From assembly GCA_035294785.1 (NCBI GenBank), contig DATGKF010000121.1, positions 1 through 64,000 on the forward strand: DNA of 64,000 nt, in the 5' to 3' direction. The notes below the pieces were generated by a model. The model made no database searches, was not told where the DNA came from, and saw only the letters and a program-made list of their open reading frames with translations. Source of the stretch: Poindextera sp035294785 (lineage in GTDB: Bacteria; Pseudomonadota; Alphaproteobacteria; Caulobacterales; Caulobacteraceae). The translations under genes were made by a program, and so were the position numbers. Of this stretch, positions 1 to 10,411 are shown piece after piece. Every line of letters starts with the position of its first letter. The first letter of the stretch is position 1.

Positions 1-141
1 GTCGGCCGGTAGATAGAGGCGAAGCAAGTTGGACAGCTGAGTTGGCTCAATACCGTCATCAACGATCACGAAGATGACGTTGATGACGGTATTGAGCCAA
101 CTCAGCTGTCCAACTTGCTTCGCCTCTATCTACCGGCCGAC
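1..141. repeat. 64-bp perfect inverted repeat (fold-back) at window edge
   Basis: Bases 1-64 are the exact reverse complement of bases 78-141, leaving a 13-base centre (65-77). The right arm is the coding 3' part of a gene fragment and the left arm is the same coding sequence inverted, so the arms code outward from the centre. The repeat reaches base 1 exactly and may continue outside the window. A fold-back of coding sequence at a sequence end is typical of chimeric reads or assembly ends, but a real small inverted duplication cannot be excluded. Confidence 0.95.
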
Positions 142-282
142 CACTTCATGGTCTTTCCGGTCGATATGAAGCAGGCCCAAGGCTGGGCCGACCAAGCGAC
201 GTGGGACTTCCTCAACAGGCCCGCACCGTCTCAACCGAACGCGCTGGCGGCGTGGGTGCCCCCATCGGCATTGAAGCGCTAG
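79..282 (+). pseudogene. 3' fragment of a gene, possibly SOS response-associated peptidase (SRAP/YedK) C-terminus
   Basis: The frame ending at the TAG at 280-282 reads through the right repeat arm and gives a C-terminal peptide containing LSNLLRLYLPADHF and a following FPVD. This resembles the LLRPYPAD...PV end of SRAP/YedK proteins, which act on abasic-site DNA-protein crosslinks. The catalytic N-terminal part (Cys2, Asn, His) is not in the window, and the upstream sequence is an inverted copy rather than a plausible N-terminus. The family call is weak; what is certain is an open frame with a stop and no intact start. Confidence 0.35.
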
Positions 283-406
283 GCCCACCGCGCGAGAGCC
301 CGCTCGCCATCACCGGCTTCGAACGCATCGACCCGAAAAGCTAGCGCGCCCCGTCGGCCCGATCCCTGGCTGAGCGCCTAAGGGGGACGCTGATCAATGC
401 CGTCGG

Positions 407-1417
407 ATGGTAGGCTCTCTGCGAGGTCAGAGAGCGCTGGAGAATGCTATCTTCCCATCCGCGTATTTTCCCATTTCCGGCGCCGATTCCGGTGACGCTA
501 ACGGCGCTAATGCGTACGGCGGATCATCGGATGGCCTCGACGATCTCGTCCAGCGAGCCCGAGCAGCCTTGGGTCCGTACGCGGACGACCTCGACCAGCT
601 CATCCAGTCCGGCCGCGCCAACGCCGCTGGCTGGCCGCCGAGCGACGCTGACGCCACGCCTGACTTCAGCGCGATGCCCGCAGCGACGGGCGCTGCCGGC
701 GCGCCAGCGTTCATTGCCGCTTCCTCCCTTGGCGTCGACACAGGAAGCAACGATGACGCTTCGGACTTGCTGCTGCCCCAAAGCAGTGACGCGGCGGCGG
801 ACGCCAGCCAAACGCTCTCATCGACGCCGAGCTGGATGGGAGCGAGGGTGGCCGATCTCTCGCCTGTGTCTCCGTCGGGTCGTGCACCGCGACCGCGAAC
901 CGAGCCCACCGCCCCGAACGGCGGGATGAAGATCAGTGACGACGGTCTGAATTTCATCAAGGGCTTCGAGAGTTGGTCGCCCACCGTCTACAATGATCAG
1001 GGCCATGCGCCGACGATTGGCTGGGGCCATCTCATAGAGTCGGGAGAGCACTTTTTCGGGCGAAGTCTCACGCCAGAAGAGGGGTTCAGGCTCCTACGCA
1101 GGGATGTTGGATCCGCCGAGAACATGGTCAACGCGCAGGTCCACGTTCCGCTCAACCAGGGCCAATTCGACGCGATGGTGTCGTTCGCCTTTAACACCAA
1201 GGGCTTCGCGAACTCGTCGGTGGTTCGCGCTCTGAACCGCGGTGACTACGCCGGGGCCGCGAACAATCTGAGCCGATACGTTCACGTCAACGTCGGCCAT
1301 GGCCAATGGATCGTCAGTCGAGGCTTGGTCCGACGACGAGCCGGCGAGCAGCAGATGTTCTACGGCTCGACCGGCCGTAGCAGTCCCGTCGGTCTTCGGG
1401 GGTCGGAAATTCCGTGA
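407..1417 (+). CDS. T4-type lysozyme / endolysin (GH24) with long N-terminal extension
   Basis: Peptidoglycan muramidase. Residues 1-173 are a low-complexity Ala/Asp/Ser/Pro-rich region with no recognised domain. From Met174 the sequence is a full T4-lysozyme-like domain: catalytic Glu188 in KGFES, Asp197, Thr203 and the GWGH motif at 205-208 reproduce the E11/D20/T26 spacing of T4 lysozyme. The domain alone is about 163 residues, the size of T4 lysozyme, and Met174 is a possible alternative start, but the upstream frame stays open for the whole 173 codons. No signal peptide or transmembrane segment is seen, so export would need a holin or another secretion route. It lies 50 bases upstream of a LprI-like gene on the same strand. 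It may be a prophage remnant or an exported effector. Confidence 0.85.
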   Translation: MVGSLRGQRALENAIFPSAYFPISGADSGDANGANAYGGSSDGLDDLVQRARAALGPYADDLDQLIQSGRANAAGWPPSDADATPDFSAMPAATGAAGAPAFIAASSLGVDTGSNDDASDLLLPQSSDAAADASQTLSSTPSWMGARVADLSPVSPSGRAPRPRTEPTAPNGGMKISDDGLNFIKGFESWSPTVYNDQGHAPTIGWGHLIESGEHFFGRSLTPEEGFRLLRRDVGSAENMVNAQVHVPLNQGQFDAMVSFAFNTKGFANSSVVRALNRGDYAGAANNLSRYVHVNVGHGQWIVSRGLVRRRAGEQQMFYGSTGRSSPVGLRGSEIP

Positions 1418-1467
1418 TTGTCGCGCTGAGTTCATGATATGTTCTCGCGTGGAGAAAGGAGGTCAAC

Positions 1468-1877
1468 ATGCCGCTCGATCGACAGACCGTCACGCATCGC
1501 AGACTGTTCGGGGCGGTCGCCGCGCTTTGCGCGCTGACGGGCGCGTCCGCCACCGCCCAGGCGCCGGGCAAAACGACCGGTTGGCCGCAAGACGCGGCGT
1601 TCCACCGCGAAGATGTCCTCCTGAACAAGGCTTACCGGCAAGTCTTGGCGGAGGCTGACCCTGGGGGGCGGGCCGTGCTCCGGCGGGCGGAGCGCGACTG
1701 GATCAGGTTCCGCGACAGCGAGTGCGCGGTTGAGAGCTACGGGGCGGGTACGATCACGCAGATGATTCTGGCGAGTTGCCTGAAGGATCAGACCGACTCC
1801 CGTCTCGGTGACCTTCGCCTTTTGCTGTTCTGCCCCGAGGAACCGCCGACGGTCTGTGGCCTGAAGCAGTCGCCGCG

Positions 1878-1881
<4 letters not shown>
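1468..1881 (+). CDS. LprI-like (DUF1311) secreted protein, possible lysozyme inhibitor
   Basis: 137 residues. A basic N-terminus (THRRLFGAVAALCALTG...) followed by SATAQA looks like a Sec signal peptide. The mature part has the DUF1311 pattern: LNKAYRQ, then AERDWIRFRDSEC, a second Cys in ASCLKDQT and a final R-x-x-x-L helix. The DUF1311 fold is named after mycobacterial LprI, a reported lysozyme inhibitor, though many members have unknown roles. A strong Shine-Dalgarno (GGAGAAAGGAGG) lies just before the ATG. It follows the T4-type lysozyme gene closely, so an enzyme/inhibitor pairing is an attractive inference. Its TAA shares bases with the TAG of convergent secA. Confidence 0.75.
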
Positions 1882-4652
<2,771 letters not shown>

Positions 4653-4808
4653 CGGGCGGGAAATCCGAAATGAGCCTGGCGGCGCGCCGCTCAGGAGCGG
4701 GGTCCGACCACCGCTCGAAAACCGCTTTCGAGGCGCGGGCGAGACTTAAGCAGCGCCCCCCTCGAAGTCAACGCGAGGCCCGGTCTGATTGACGCGGGCG
4801 GTCTCTCG

Positions 4809-5426
4809 TCAGGCGCTGGCGGCCGCGCTCGCCCGCTCGCCGACGCGGGCTTTCCAGGCGGTCAGGTTCTTGTTCGCCGCGTCCAGCGGCTGGCCGACCT
4901 GAGCCCCGAATTCGATGAAGACGAAGAGCAGGATGTCCGCCAGCGTGAAGCGGTCGCCGACGACGAAGGCGCGCCCGGCGATCAGGCCGTCCAGCCAGGC
5001 CAGCTTCTCCGCCGCCAGCGCCTTCAGGTCGTCGGCCGCCTGCGGAATCACGCGCATGCGGTTTTCGAACAGGCGAAGCCCGGTTGAATAGCGGAACCCG
5101 TTCGCCATCGGCTCACAGATGTTCAGATCGATGCGCCGCGTCCACATGCGTGTGACCGCCCGTTCCTCGGCGTTTGTGCCGATCAGCGGCGGGTTCGGCT
5201 GAACCTCGTCCAGGTATTCGCAGATCGGCAGGATCTCGGCGATGCAGGTCCCGTCATCCAGCTCCAGCGCGGGCATCTGGCCGGCCGGGTTGCGCGACAG
5301 GTGCGGCTCCTTGCGGTTGTCGCCCGCCATCAGGTCGACCTCGACGCGGGGGATGTCCATGCCCTTCTCGGCGATGAACATTTTCACCACGCGCGGGTTC
5401 GGCCCGATCGAGTTGTAGAGCTTCAT
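4809..5426 (-). CDS. Glutathione S-transferase family protein
   Basis: 205 residues with a thioredoxin-like N-terminal domain (MKLYNSIGPNPRVVK; cis-Pro in AGQMPALELDDG; EILPICEYLD) and an alpha-helical C-terminal domain (VVGDRFTLADILLF). Likely a glutathione conjugating or peroxidase enzyme in the cytosol; the substrate is unknown. Two in-frame ATGs exist; the inner one (5426) sits 6-7 bases after AAGGA, while the outer one (5432) directly abuts it, so the inner start is preferred. It precedes secA on the same strand and is divergent from the parvulin gene. Confidence 0.9.
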   Translation of the reverse strand: MKLYNSIGPNPRVVKMFIAEKGMDIPRVEVDLMAGDNRKEPHLSRNPAGQMPALELDDGTCIAEILPICEYLDEVQPNPPLIGTNAEERAVTRMWTRRIDLNICEPMANGFRYSTGLRLFENRMRVIPQAADDLKALAAEKLAWLDGLIAGRAFVVGDRFTLADILLFVFIEFGAQVGQPLDAANKNLTAWKARVGERASAAASA

Positions 5427-5474
5427 CGCCATTCCTTTCGGCTTGGGGCTAGGCGACGTCGCCCCTTCGGGGGT

Positions 5475-6608
5475 ATGGCCGCGCTTCGCCCACGGATGAA
5501 GCAGATGGACGCAGCGTCAGGCAAGGTCGGAAACGCGCGCGCCCGCGTCGGCGCGGGCCTTGCGGTCCTGCTCGCGCTGGGCGCCTGCGGCCGGCAGGGC
5601 GGCGCGAACCGGCCGCCGGAGGCGGGCGACGCCGCCGTCGCGACCATCAACGGCCAGACGGTCTGGGCCTCGGACGTCAAGCGCGAGGCGGTGGCCGAGG
5701 GCCTGATCGGCCAGGGCGAGCCTTTGGATGCGTCGAACCCGCTCTTCCACCAGGCGTTGGACGATCTGATCGACCAGAAGCTGCTCGCCGTCGAGGCCGA
5801 GCGCCAACACCTGATGAATGATCCCGAGACGTTGCGCCGGCTGGCCGCGGCGCGGGAGAAGATCCTCGGCGACCTGTTGGTCGAGCATCTCGTCGAAAGC
5901 ACCGTCAGCGACAGCGCCATCCGCGGACTCTACGACGAGGAGCTCAAGTCGGCGCAGGCCGGCGAGGAGCTTCATGCCCAGCAGATCGTCACGACGACCC
6001 AGGCGGACGCCGACGCGGTCAGGAAGGCGCTCGCGGGCGGGCAGGCCTTCGAGACGATGGCGGCGCAGAAATCGATCGACGCCCAGACGCGGTTGAACGG
6101 AGGCGACCTCGGCTGGTTCACAGCCGACGTGTTGCCGCCGCCCTATGCGGACGCGCTCAAGGGCGCAAAGCCGGGCGATGTCGTGGGCCCGTTCCGCACC
6201 GACGCGGGTTGGGTGGTGATGAAACTCGACGAGCGCCGCGCCGAGACGCCGGTCTCGCTCGACGCCGCCCGTCCGCAGATCGTAAACTTCCTCACCTACG
6301 AGAAGGTGCGCGACCTGCTGCGCCAGCTGCGCCACGACAACAAGATCAAGCTGCTGATCGGCCCGGCCGTTCCGGCGCAGGAGGCGGCGCCGGAGCCAGC
6401 GTCGGCTCCGACCGCGCCCGCATCGGCCGCGACGGCCTCGACGGCGCCGCCCCCCGCGCCGGTTTCGGCCGCGCCGCCTTCAGCCGCGCCAGCGTCGGCG
6501 GCGCCGGCGCCGGTCGTTCGCAAGGTCCGCCCCCGGCCCCGGCCGCATATCGTCATCTCGGCGGCGCCGCCCGCCGCCTCGAGCGTTCCGGTGATCACAG
6601 CGCCATGA
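5475..6608 (+). CDS. Periplasmic parvulin-type peptidyl-prolyl isomerase (lipoprotein)
   Basis: About 377 residues. The N-terminus carries a hydrophobic signal (GAGLAVLLALGAC) ending in a lipobox-like LGAC followed by Gly-Arg-Gln, so it is probably lipidated at Cys. An N-terminal SurA/PrsA-like chaperone region (DLIDQKLLAVEAERQ) precedes a rotamase domain (EELHAQQIV..., GGDLGWF, GPFRTDAGWVVMKLDE). The last about 75 residues are Ala/Pro-rich with a basic RKVRPRPRPH segment. It probably helps fold outer-membrane or secreted proteins. The start is uncertain between ATG 5475, 5496 and 5505; none has a clean ribosome-binding site. Its TGA overlaps the argJ ATG (ATGA). Confidence 0.85.
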   Translation: MAALRPRMKQMDAASGKVGNARARVGAGLAVLLALGACGRQGGANRPPEAGDAAVATINGQTVWASDVKREAVAEGLIGQGEPLDASNPLFHQALDDLIDQKLLAVEAERQHLMNDPETLRRLAAAREKILGDLLVEHLVESTVSDSAIRGLYDEELKSAQAGEELHAQQIVTTTQADADAVRKALAGGQAFETMAAQKSIDAQTRLNGGDLGWFTADVLPPPYADALKGAKPGDVVGPFRTDAGWVVMKLDERRAETPVSLDAARPQIVNFLTYEKVRDLLRQLRHDNKIKLLIGPAVPAQEAAPEPASAPTAPASAATASTAPPPAPVSAAPPSAAPASAAPAPVVRKVRPRPRPHIVISAAPPAASSVPVITAP

Positions 6609-7990
6609 CCGACAAACCCGCCTCCCGCCGCATCACCGCCAAGCCGGCCGAGTTGGTCGGCCAGACGCTGGAGCGCGCCTTCGATCCGCTCGCCAGCGCC
6701 ATCAAGCGCGCCACCGGCAAACGGCCCGAAAAGCCCGGACCGGCGGTCGCGCCGGGCGCCCAGGTCTCGCCGCTCGCCGTGCCTTTCCCTGAGATGACGC
6801 CCATCCCCGGGGTCGAGCTCGCGACCGCGCGCGCCGGCTTCTACAAGGAAGAGCGCGACGACCTCTTGCTCATGCGCTTCGCCGAGGGCACGGCCTGCGC
6901 CGGCGTCTTCACGCGCCATGGCGTGGGCTCCGCGCCGGTCGACTGGTGCAAGCGCCAGCTCGAAGCCTCGCAGGGCGAGGGCGTGCGGGCGCTGATCGTC
7001 AACGCCGGCTGCGCCAACTCCTTCACCGGCCGGCCCGGCGCTGACGCCGCGCGGCGGGTCGCCTCGCTGATCGCCAAGCGGCTCGATTGTCGCCAGCGCG
7101 ATGTGCTCATGGCTTCGACCGGCGTGATCGGCGTCGCCCTGGACGACGCCCGCGTCACCCCTCACGTGGCCGGGCTCGAGGCGCGTCTCGCCGAGGACAA
7201 CTGGCTCGCGGCGGCCCGCGCGATCATGACCACCGACACCTTCGCCAAGGGCGCATGCGCCGAGGCCGAGATCGATGGCGCGCCGGTGCGCATCGCCGGC
7301 ATCGCCAAGGGCTCGGGCATGATCGCGCCCGACATGGCGACCATGCTGGCCTTCGTCGCCACCGATGCGGTGATCTCTCCGGCGGCGCTGCAGACGCTGG
7401 TCGGCCTCTACACCCGCTCGACCTTCAACGCGGTCACCGTCGATGGCGACCGCTCGACCAACGACACCTGCCTTCTGTTCGCCTCGGGCCAGGCCGGAAA
7501 TCCGCGCATCTCGCGCGCCGGCGACCGCCGCCTGGCCGACTTCCGCGCCAAGCTCGAGGGCGTGATGCTCGACCTCGCGCATCAGCTGGTCCGCGACGGC
7601 GAGGGTGCGACCAAGTTCGTCAAGATCACCATCGAGGGGGCCGAGAGCGCCGCCTCGGCGCGCAAGATCGCCCGCACCGTGGCGGAGTCGCCGCTGGTGA
7701 AGACCGCCATCGCCGGCGAAGACGCCAACTGGGGCCGCATCGTCATGGCCGTCGGCCGCGCCGACGAGCCGATGAACCGCGACCGCGTCTCGATCCGCTT
7801 TGGCGATCTGGTCGCCGCGCAGGACGGGGTCGTCTCGCCCACCTACAGCGAGGCGAAGATGAGCGCCTACATGAAGCGGCCGGAACTCGAGATCACGGTC
7901 GACGTGGGCGTCGGCCGCGCCTCGGCCGTCATCTGGACCTGCGATCTCACCAAACGCTACGTCGAGATCAACGGGGACTACCGCAGCTGA
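6605..7990 (+). CDS. argJ: Glutamate N-acetyltransferase / amino-acid N-acetyltransferase ArgJ
   Basis: 461 residues. ArgJ transfers acetyl from N-acetylornithine to glutamate in the cyclic arginine pathway, and some members also use acetyl-CoA. Family signatures are NAGCAN, MASTGVIG and the self-cleavage site KGSGMIAPDMATML, where Thr246 becomes the N-terminal nucleophile of the beta chain. The C-terminus contains GEDANWGRIVMAVGRA and ends NGDYRS. The first about 50 residues are a basic Pro-rich extension beyond the core. The ATG overlaps the parvulin stop by 4 bases, and the TGA overlaps the proposed CTG start of the mutT gene. Confidence 0.97.
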   Translation: MTDKPASRRITAKPAELVGQTLERAFDPLASAIKRATGKRPEKPGPAVAPGAQVSPLAVPFPEMTPIPGVELATARAGFYKEERDDLLLMRFAEGTACAGVFTRHGVGSAPVDWCKRQLEASQGEGVRALIVNAGCANSFTGRPGADAARRVASLIAKRLDCRQRDVLMASTGVIGVALDDARVTPHVAGLEARLAEDNWLAAARAIMTTDTFAKGACAEAEIDGAPVRIAGIAKGSGMIAPDMATMLAFVATDAVISPAALQTLVGLYTRSTFNAVTVDGDRSTNDTCLLFASGQAGNPRISRAGDRRLADFRAKLEGVMLDLAHQLVRDGEGATKFVKITIEGAESAASARKIARTVAESPLVKTAIAGEDANWGRIVMAVGRADEPMNRDRVSIRFGDLVAAQDGVVSPTYSEAKMSAYMKRPELEITVDVGVGRASAVIWTCDLTKRYVEINGDYRS

Positions 7991-8397
7991 GCGCCGCAAC
8001 GCCGCTCCTGCTCGTCGCCGCCGCGGCGCTGGTCGACGTCGACGGGCGCGTGCTCATTGCCAAAAGGCCTCAAGGTAAACAGCTGGCAGGGCTGTGGGAG
8101 TTTCCGGGCGGTAAGGTTGAGGAAGGCGAAACCCCGGAAGCCTGCTTGATCCGCGAGCTCGACGAGGAGCTTGGCGTTAAGGTCGTCCAGGCGTGCCTGG
8201 CCCCATTTGCATTTACCAGCCATGGTTACGAATCGTTTCACCTGCTCATGCCACTTTACCTGTGCCGACGCTGGGAAGGCGTCGTGACGGCGAGGGAGCA
8301 CGAGGCGGTCGCATGGGTGAGGCCCAACCGGATGGCGGATTACCCGATGCCGCCCGCGGACGCGCCGCTGGTCGCGTGGCTGCGCGATCTGCTCTGA
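7987..8397 (+). CDS. mutT: Nudix (MutT-type) pyrophosphohydrolase with apparent CTG start
   Basis: 136 residues. MutT-like enzymes hydrolyse 8-oxo-dGTP or related NTPs. The protein has the strand VAAAALVDVDGRVLIAKRP and a complete Nudix box from GGKVEEGETPEACLIRE to LDEELGV. No ATG, GTG or TTG lies in frame upstream after argJ, and the first GTG (8050) falls inside the first conserved strand. A CTG at 7987 overlaps the argJ TGA as CTGA and yields MSAATPLLLVAAAALVD, matching usual Nudix N-termini. The start codon is therefore inferred to be CTG. It follows parvulin-argJ in one operon. Confidence 0.88.
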   Translation: MSAATPLLLVAAAALVDVDGRVLIAKRPQGKQLAGLWEFPGGKVEEGETPEACLIRELDEELGVKVVQACLAPFAFTSHGYESFHLLMPLYLCRRWEGVVTAREHEAVAWVRPNRMADYPMPPADAPLVAWLRDLL

Positions 8398-8555
8398 GGC
8401 GCTTTTGCGCCGACCGGCGCGGCGCGACGGCGATCGAATACGGCCTGATCGTCTCGCTGATCTTCCTGGTGATCCTGGCCTCGGTGACGGCGTTCGGGAC
8501 CAAGTCCACGAACATGTACAACACCATTTCGACCGCGATCAGCTCGGCGATGTAG
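8376..8555 (+). CDS. Flp/Fap (type IVb) pilin-like protein
   Basis: 59 residues from GTG 8376. It has the typical Flp prepilin pattern: short basic N-terminus (RRFCADRRG), the core ATAIEYGLIVSLIFLVILA and a small polar tail. The Glu in IEYG corresponds to Glu5 of mature type IV pilins after cleavage by a TadV/CpaA-type peptidase at Gly. The frame overlaps the mutT end. An alternative start is CTG 8394, which overlaps the mutT TGA as CTGA and gives a 53-residue MRRFCADRRG form. No cpa/tad assembly genes lie nearby, so it is an orphan pilin or a pseudopilin served from elsewhere. Confidence 0.8.
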   Translation: MAARSALRRFCADRRGATAIEYGLIVSLIFLVILASVTAFGTKSTNMYNTISTAISSAM

Positions 8556-8560
8556 GCGGC

Positions 8561-9373
8561 TCAGGCCGGCGCCCAGCCGGTCAGCGTCACGATCTCGAAC
8601 GTGGCGGAGAGGCGTCCGTCGGCGTCGGTGAACCGCTCTGAATAAAGCTCGAACGCCCGGGCGAGCGCCGTCGGCGTCAGCGGCTGGCCGCGCTCGGCGA
8701 ACGTCGCCGTCTCGCCCATGGCGCGGAGGTCCTTCATCAGCTTCAGCGGATGCGGATACCGCGCGACAACGCGATCGACGTCGGCGACAGGAAAGCGGAA
8801 CCCGGCCCGCTGCAGCAGGCCGACGCCGTCGCGCCCGTCCAAAACCGGCGAGATGCGCGGGCTGGCGCCGCCGGTCATCTCGGCTTCGGCCGCCAGCAGC
8901 ACCTCGCGCAACTCGCTCAGCGTCTCGCCGCCCAGCAGCGCGGCCATGAAGAGGCCATCCGGCTTCAGGGCGCGGCGGATCTGCGCCAACACGCCGGGCA
9001 GGTCGTTGACCCAGTGCAGGGACAGCGCCGAGACGACCAGGTCGAGGGTCGCATCGCCGAACGGGAGCCGCTCCTCGTCCAGTTGCACGCGCACCGCCGC
9101 GCGGTCGGCCAGCATCGCAGCCGACAGATCCGCCTCGATCAGCAGACCGACCCGCGCCGCGGCGGCGCTCGCCGCCAGCGCTTCGGCGACGGCGCCATCG
9201 CGGGCGCCCAGGTCGACGGCCAACGGGAAGTCGCGCACAATCGCCTCCAAGCGTTCGGCGAGGTCGGCGGCGGCGCGTTCCTTCAGGAACCGTGCGCTCG
9301 CAAACCCAGCCGCGGCGCGGTCCAGGCGGCGGCGGTGCAAGTTGCGGTCGAAGAGGCGAGGCGGGGCGGGCAT
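8561..9373 (-). CDS. Class I SAM-dependent methyltransferase (BioC/NDUFAF5-like)
   Basis: 270 residues. The N-terminus PAPPRLFDRNLHRRRLDRAA is characteristic of the alphaproteobacterial/mitochondrial NDUFAF5-like group. A Rossmann fold follows with VDLGARDG (motif I), DEERLPFGDATLDLVVSALSLHWVNDL and GLFMAALLGGETL. Members include BioC malonyl-ACP methyltransferases and the complex I assembly factor NDUFAF5; which role applies cannot be told here. The start at 9373 is favoured because it matches the family N-terminus; its ATG overlaps the comF ATG in a CATG shared by the two strands. It is convergent with flp. Confidence 0.85.
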   Translation of the reverse strand: MPAPPRLFDRNLHRRRLDRAAAGFASARFLKERAAADLAERLEAIVRDFPLAVDLGARDGAVAEALAASAAAARVGLLIEADLSAAMLADRAAVRVQLDEERLPFGDATLDLVVSALSLHWVNDLPGVLAQIRRALKPDGLFMAALLGGETLSELREVLLAAEAEMTGGASPRISPVLDGRDGVGLLQRAGFRFPVADVDRVVARYPHPLKLMKDLRAMGETATFAERGQPLTPTALARAFELYSERFTDADGRLSATFEIVTLTGWAPA

Positions 9374-10151
9374 GCGCGCGGACCATGACGGCATCGGCCT
9401 TCGATGGAAACCGGGCCCGCGCCTGCGCGCGGCCGGCCGGGGGCTGCTCGATGCGGTCTTCCCGCCGACCACGCTCGACGGCGCTCAGCGGACCCTCTCG
9501 GGCGGCCTTTCCGCCGACGCCTGGAGCCGCGTCGCCTTTATCGCCGAGCCGCTGTGCGACGGCTGCGGCGCGCCGTTCGAGTACGACGCGGGCGAACGCT
9601 GCGCCGCCTGCCTCGCACGGCCGAGGGCGTTCGCTCGCGGTCGCGCCGCGGTTCTCTACGACGACGCCTCCCGCGACCTGATCCTGAAGTTCAAACACGC
9701 CGACCGGACGGACCTCGCGCGCCTGCTCGCCGCCTGGGTCGGTCGCGCCGCTGCGGACCTACTGGCCGACGCCGACGCCATTGCGCCGGTGCCCATGCAT
9801 GGCTCGCGCCTGCTCGCACGGCGCTACAACCAAGCGGCCGAGATCGCCCGCCCGCTCGCTCGCCAGCACCGTATCGCCTACATGGCCGACGCGCTCGTCC
9901 GCGCGCGCCGCACCGAAAGCCAAGCCGGCAAGTCAGGCGGCGCCCGCCGCCGCAACGTCGCCGGCGCCTTCAAGGTGCGGCCGGCGCAGGCCAGGCGGGT
10001 CGCCGGGCGCCGCATCCTGCTCGTCGACGACGTGCTCACCACGGGCGCCACGGCGGAGGCCTGCGCGCGGGCCCTGCTCGCCGCTGGCGCGTCGGCCGTC
10101 GACGTCGCCGTGGTGGCCCGCGTGCGCGAAGGCCAAAGCCTCGCTATATGA
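9372..10151 (+). CDS. comF: ComF family phosphoribosyltransferase-like protein
   Basis: 259 residues. An N-terminal zinc-finger-like region has CDGCG and CAAC pairs. The PRTase domain contains FKHADRTDLA, APVPMHGSRLLARRYNQA and the PRPP-binding loop ILLVDDVLTTGAT. ComF proteins take part in natural transformation in several bacteria (DNA uptake or processing), though many members are known only by homology. The ATG shares the CATG palindrome with the opposite-strand methyltransferase start. The TGA overlaps the grxC ATG (ATGA), beginning a four-gene coupled operon. Confidence 0.92.
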   Translation: MRADHDGIGLRWKPGPRLRAAGRGLLDAVFPPTTLDGAQRTLSGGLSADAWSRVAFIAEPLCDGCGAPFEYDAGERCAACLARPRAFARGRAAVLYDDASRDLILKFKHADRTDLARLLAAWVGRAAADLLADADAIAPVPMHGSRLLARRYNQAAEIARPLARQHRIAYMADALVRARRTESQAGKSGGARRRNVAGAFKVRPAQARRVAGRRILLVDDVLTTGATAEACARALLAAGASAVDVAVVARVREGQSLAI

Positions 10152-10411
10152 AGGCGATGCCGGTCGTGACGGTCTATACCAAGCCCTTCTGTCCCTACTG
10201 CACGCGGGCGCTTGGGCTGCTGAAGGCGAAGGAGGTCCCGATCGTCGAGATCGAGGCGGGATTCGATCCGGTCCTCAGACGCGAGATGATCGAGCGCTCC
10301 GGCCGATACACCTATCCGCAGATCTTTATCGGCGATCGCCATGTGGGCGGCTGCGACGAGCTGATGGCGCTCGAGCGCGCCGGCCAGCTCGATCCCCTGC
10401 TCGCCGCATGA
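10148..10411 (+). CDS. grxC: Glutaredoxin 3 (GrxC)
   Basis: 87 residues. It is a small thiol-disulfide oxidoreductase with the dithiol active site CPYC in YTKPFCPYCTRA, the cis-Pro motif TYPQIFIGDRHVGG and the C-terminal GGCDEL. It reduces disulfides and glutathione mixed disulfides in the cytosol. ATG 10148 overlaps the comF TGA; a second Met three codons later is an alternative start. Its TGA overlaps the next gene's ATG (ATGA). Confidence 0.95.
   Translation: MKAMPVVTVYTKPFCPYCTRALGLLKAKEVPIVEIEAGFDPVLRREMIERSGRYTYPQIFIGDRHVGGCDELMALERAGQLDPLLAA

Noticed and set aside
6296..7999. 567-codon open frame opposite parvulin/argJ
   Set aside because: Antisense shadow of GC-rich argJ and the parvulin tail; the product is Arg/Gly/Asp-rich with no motif.
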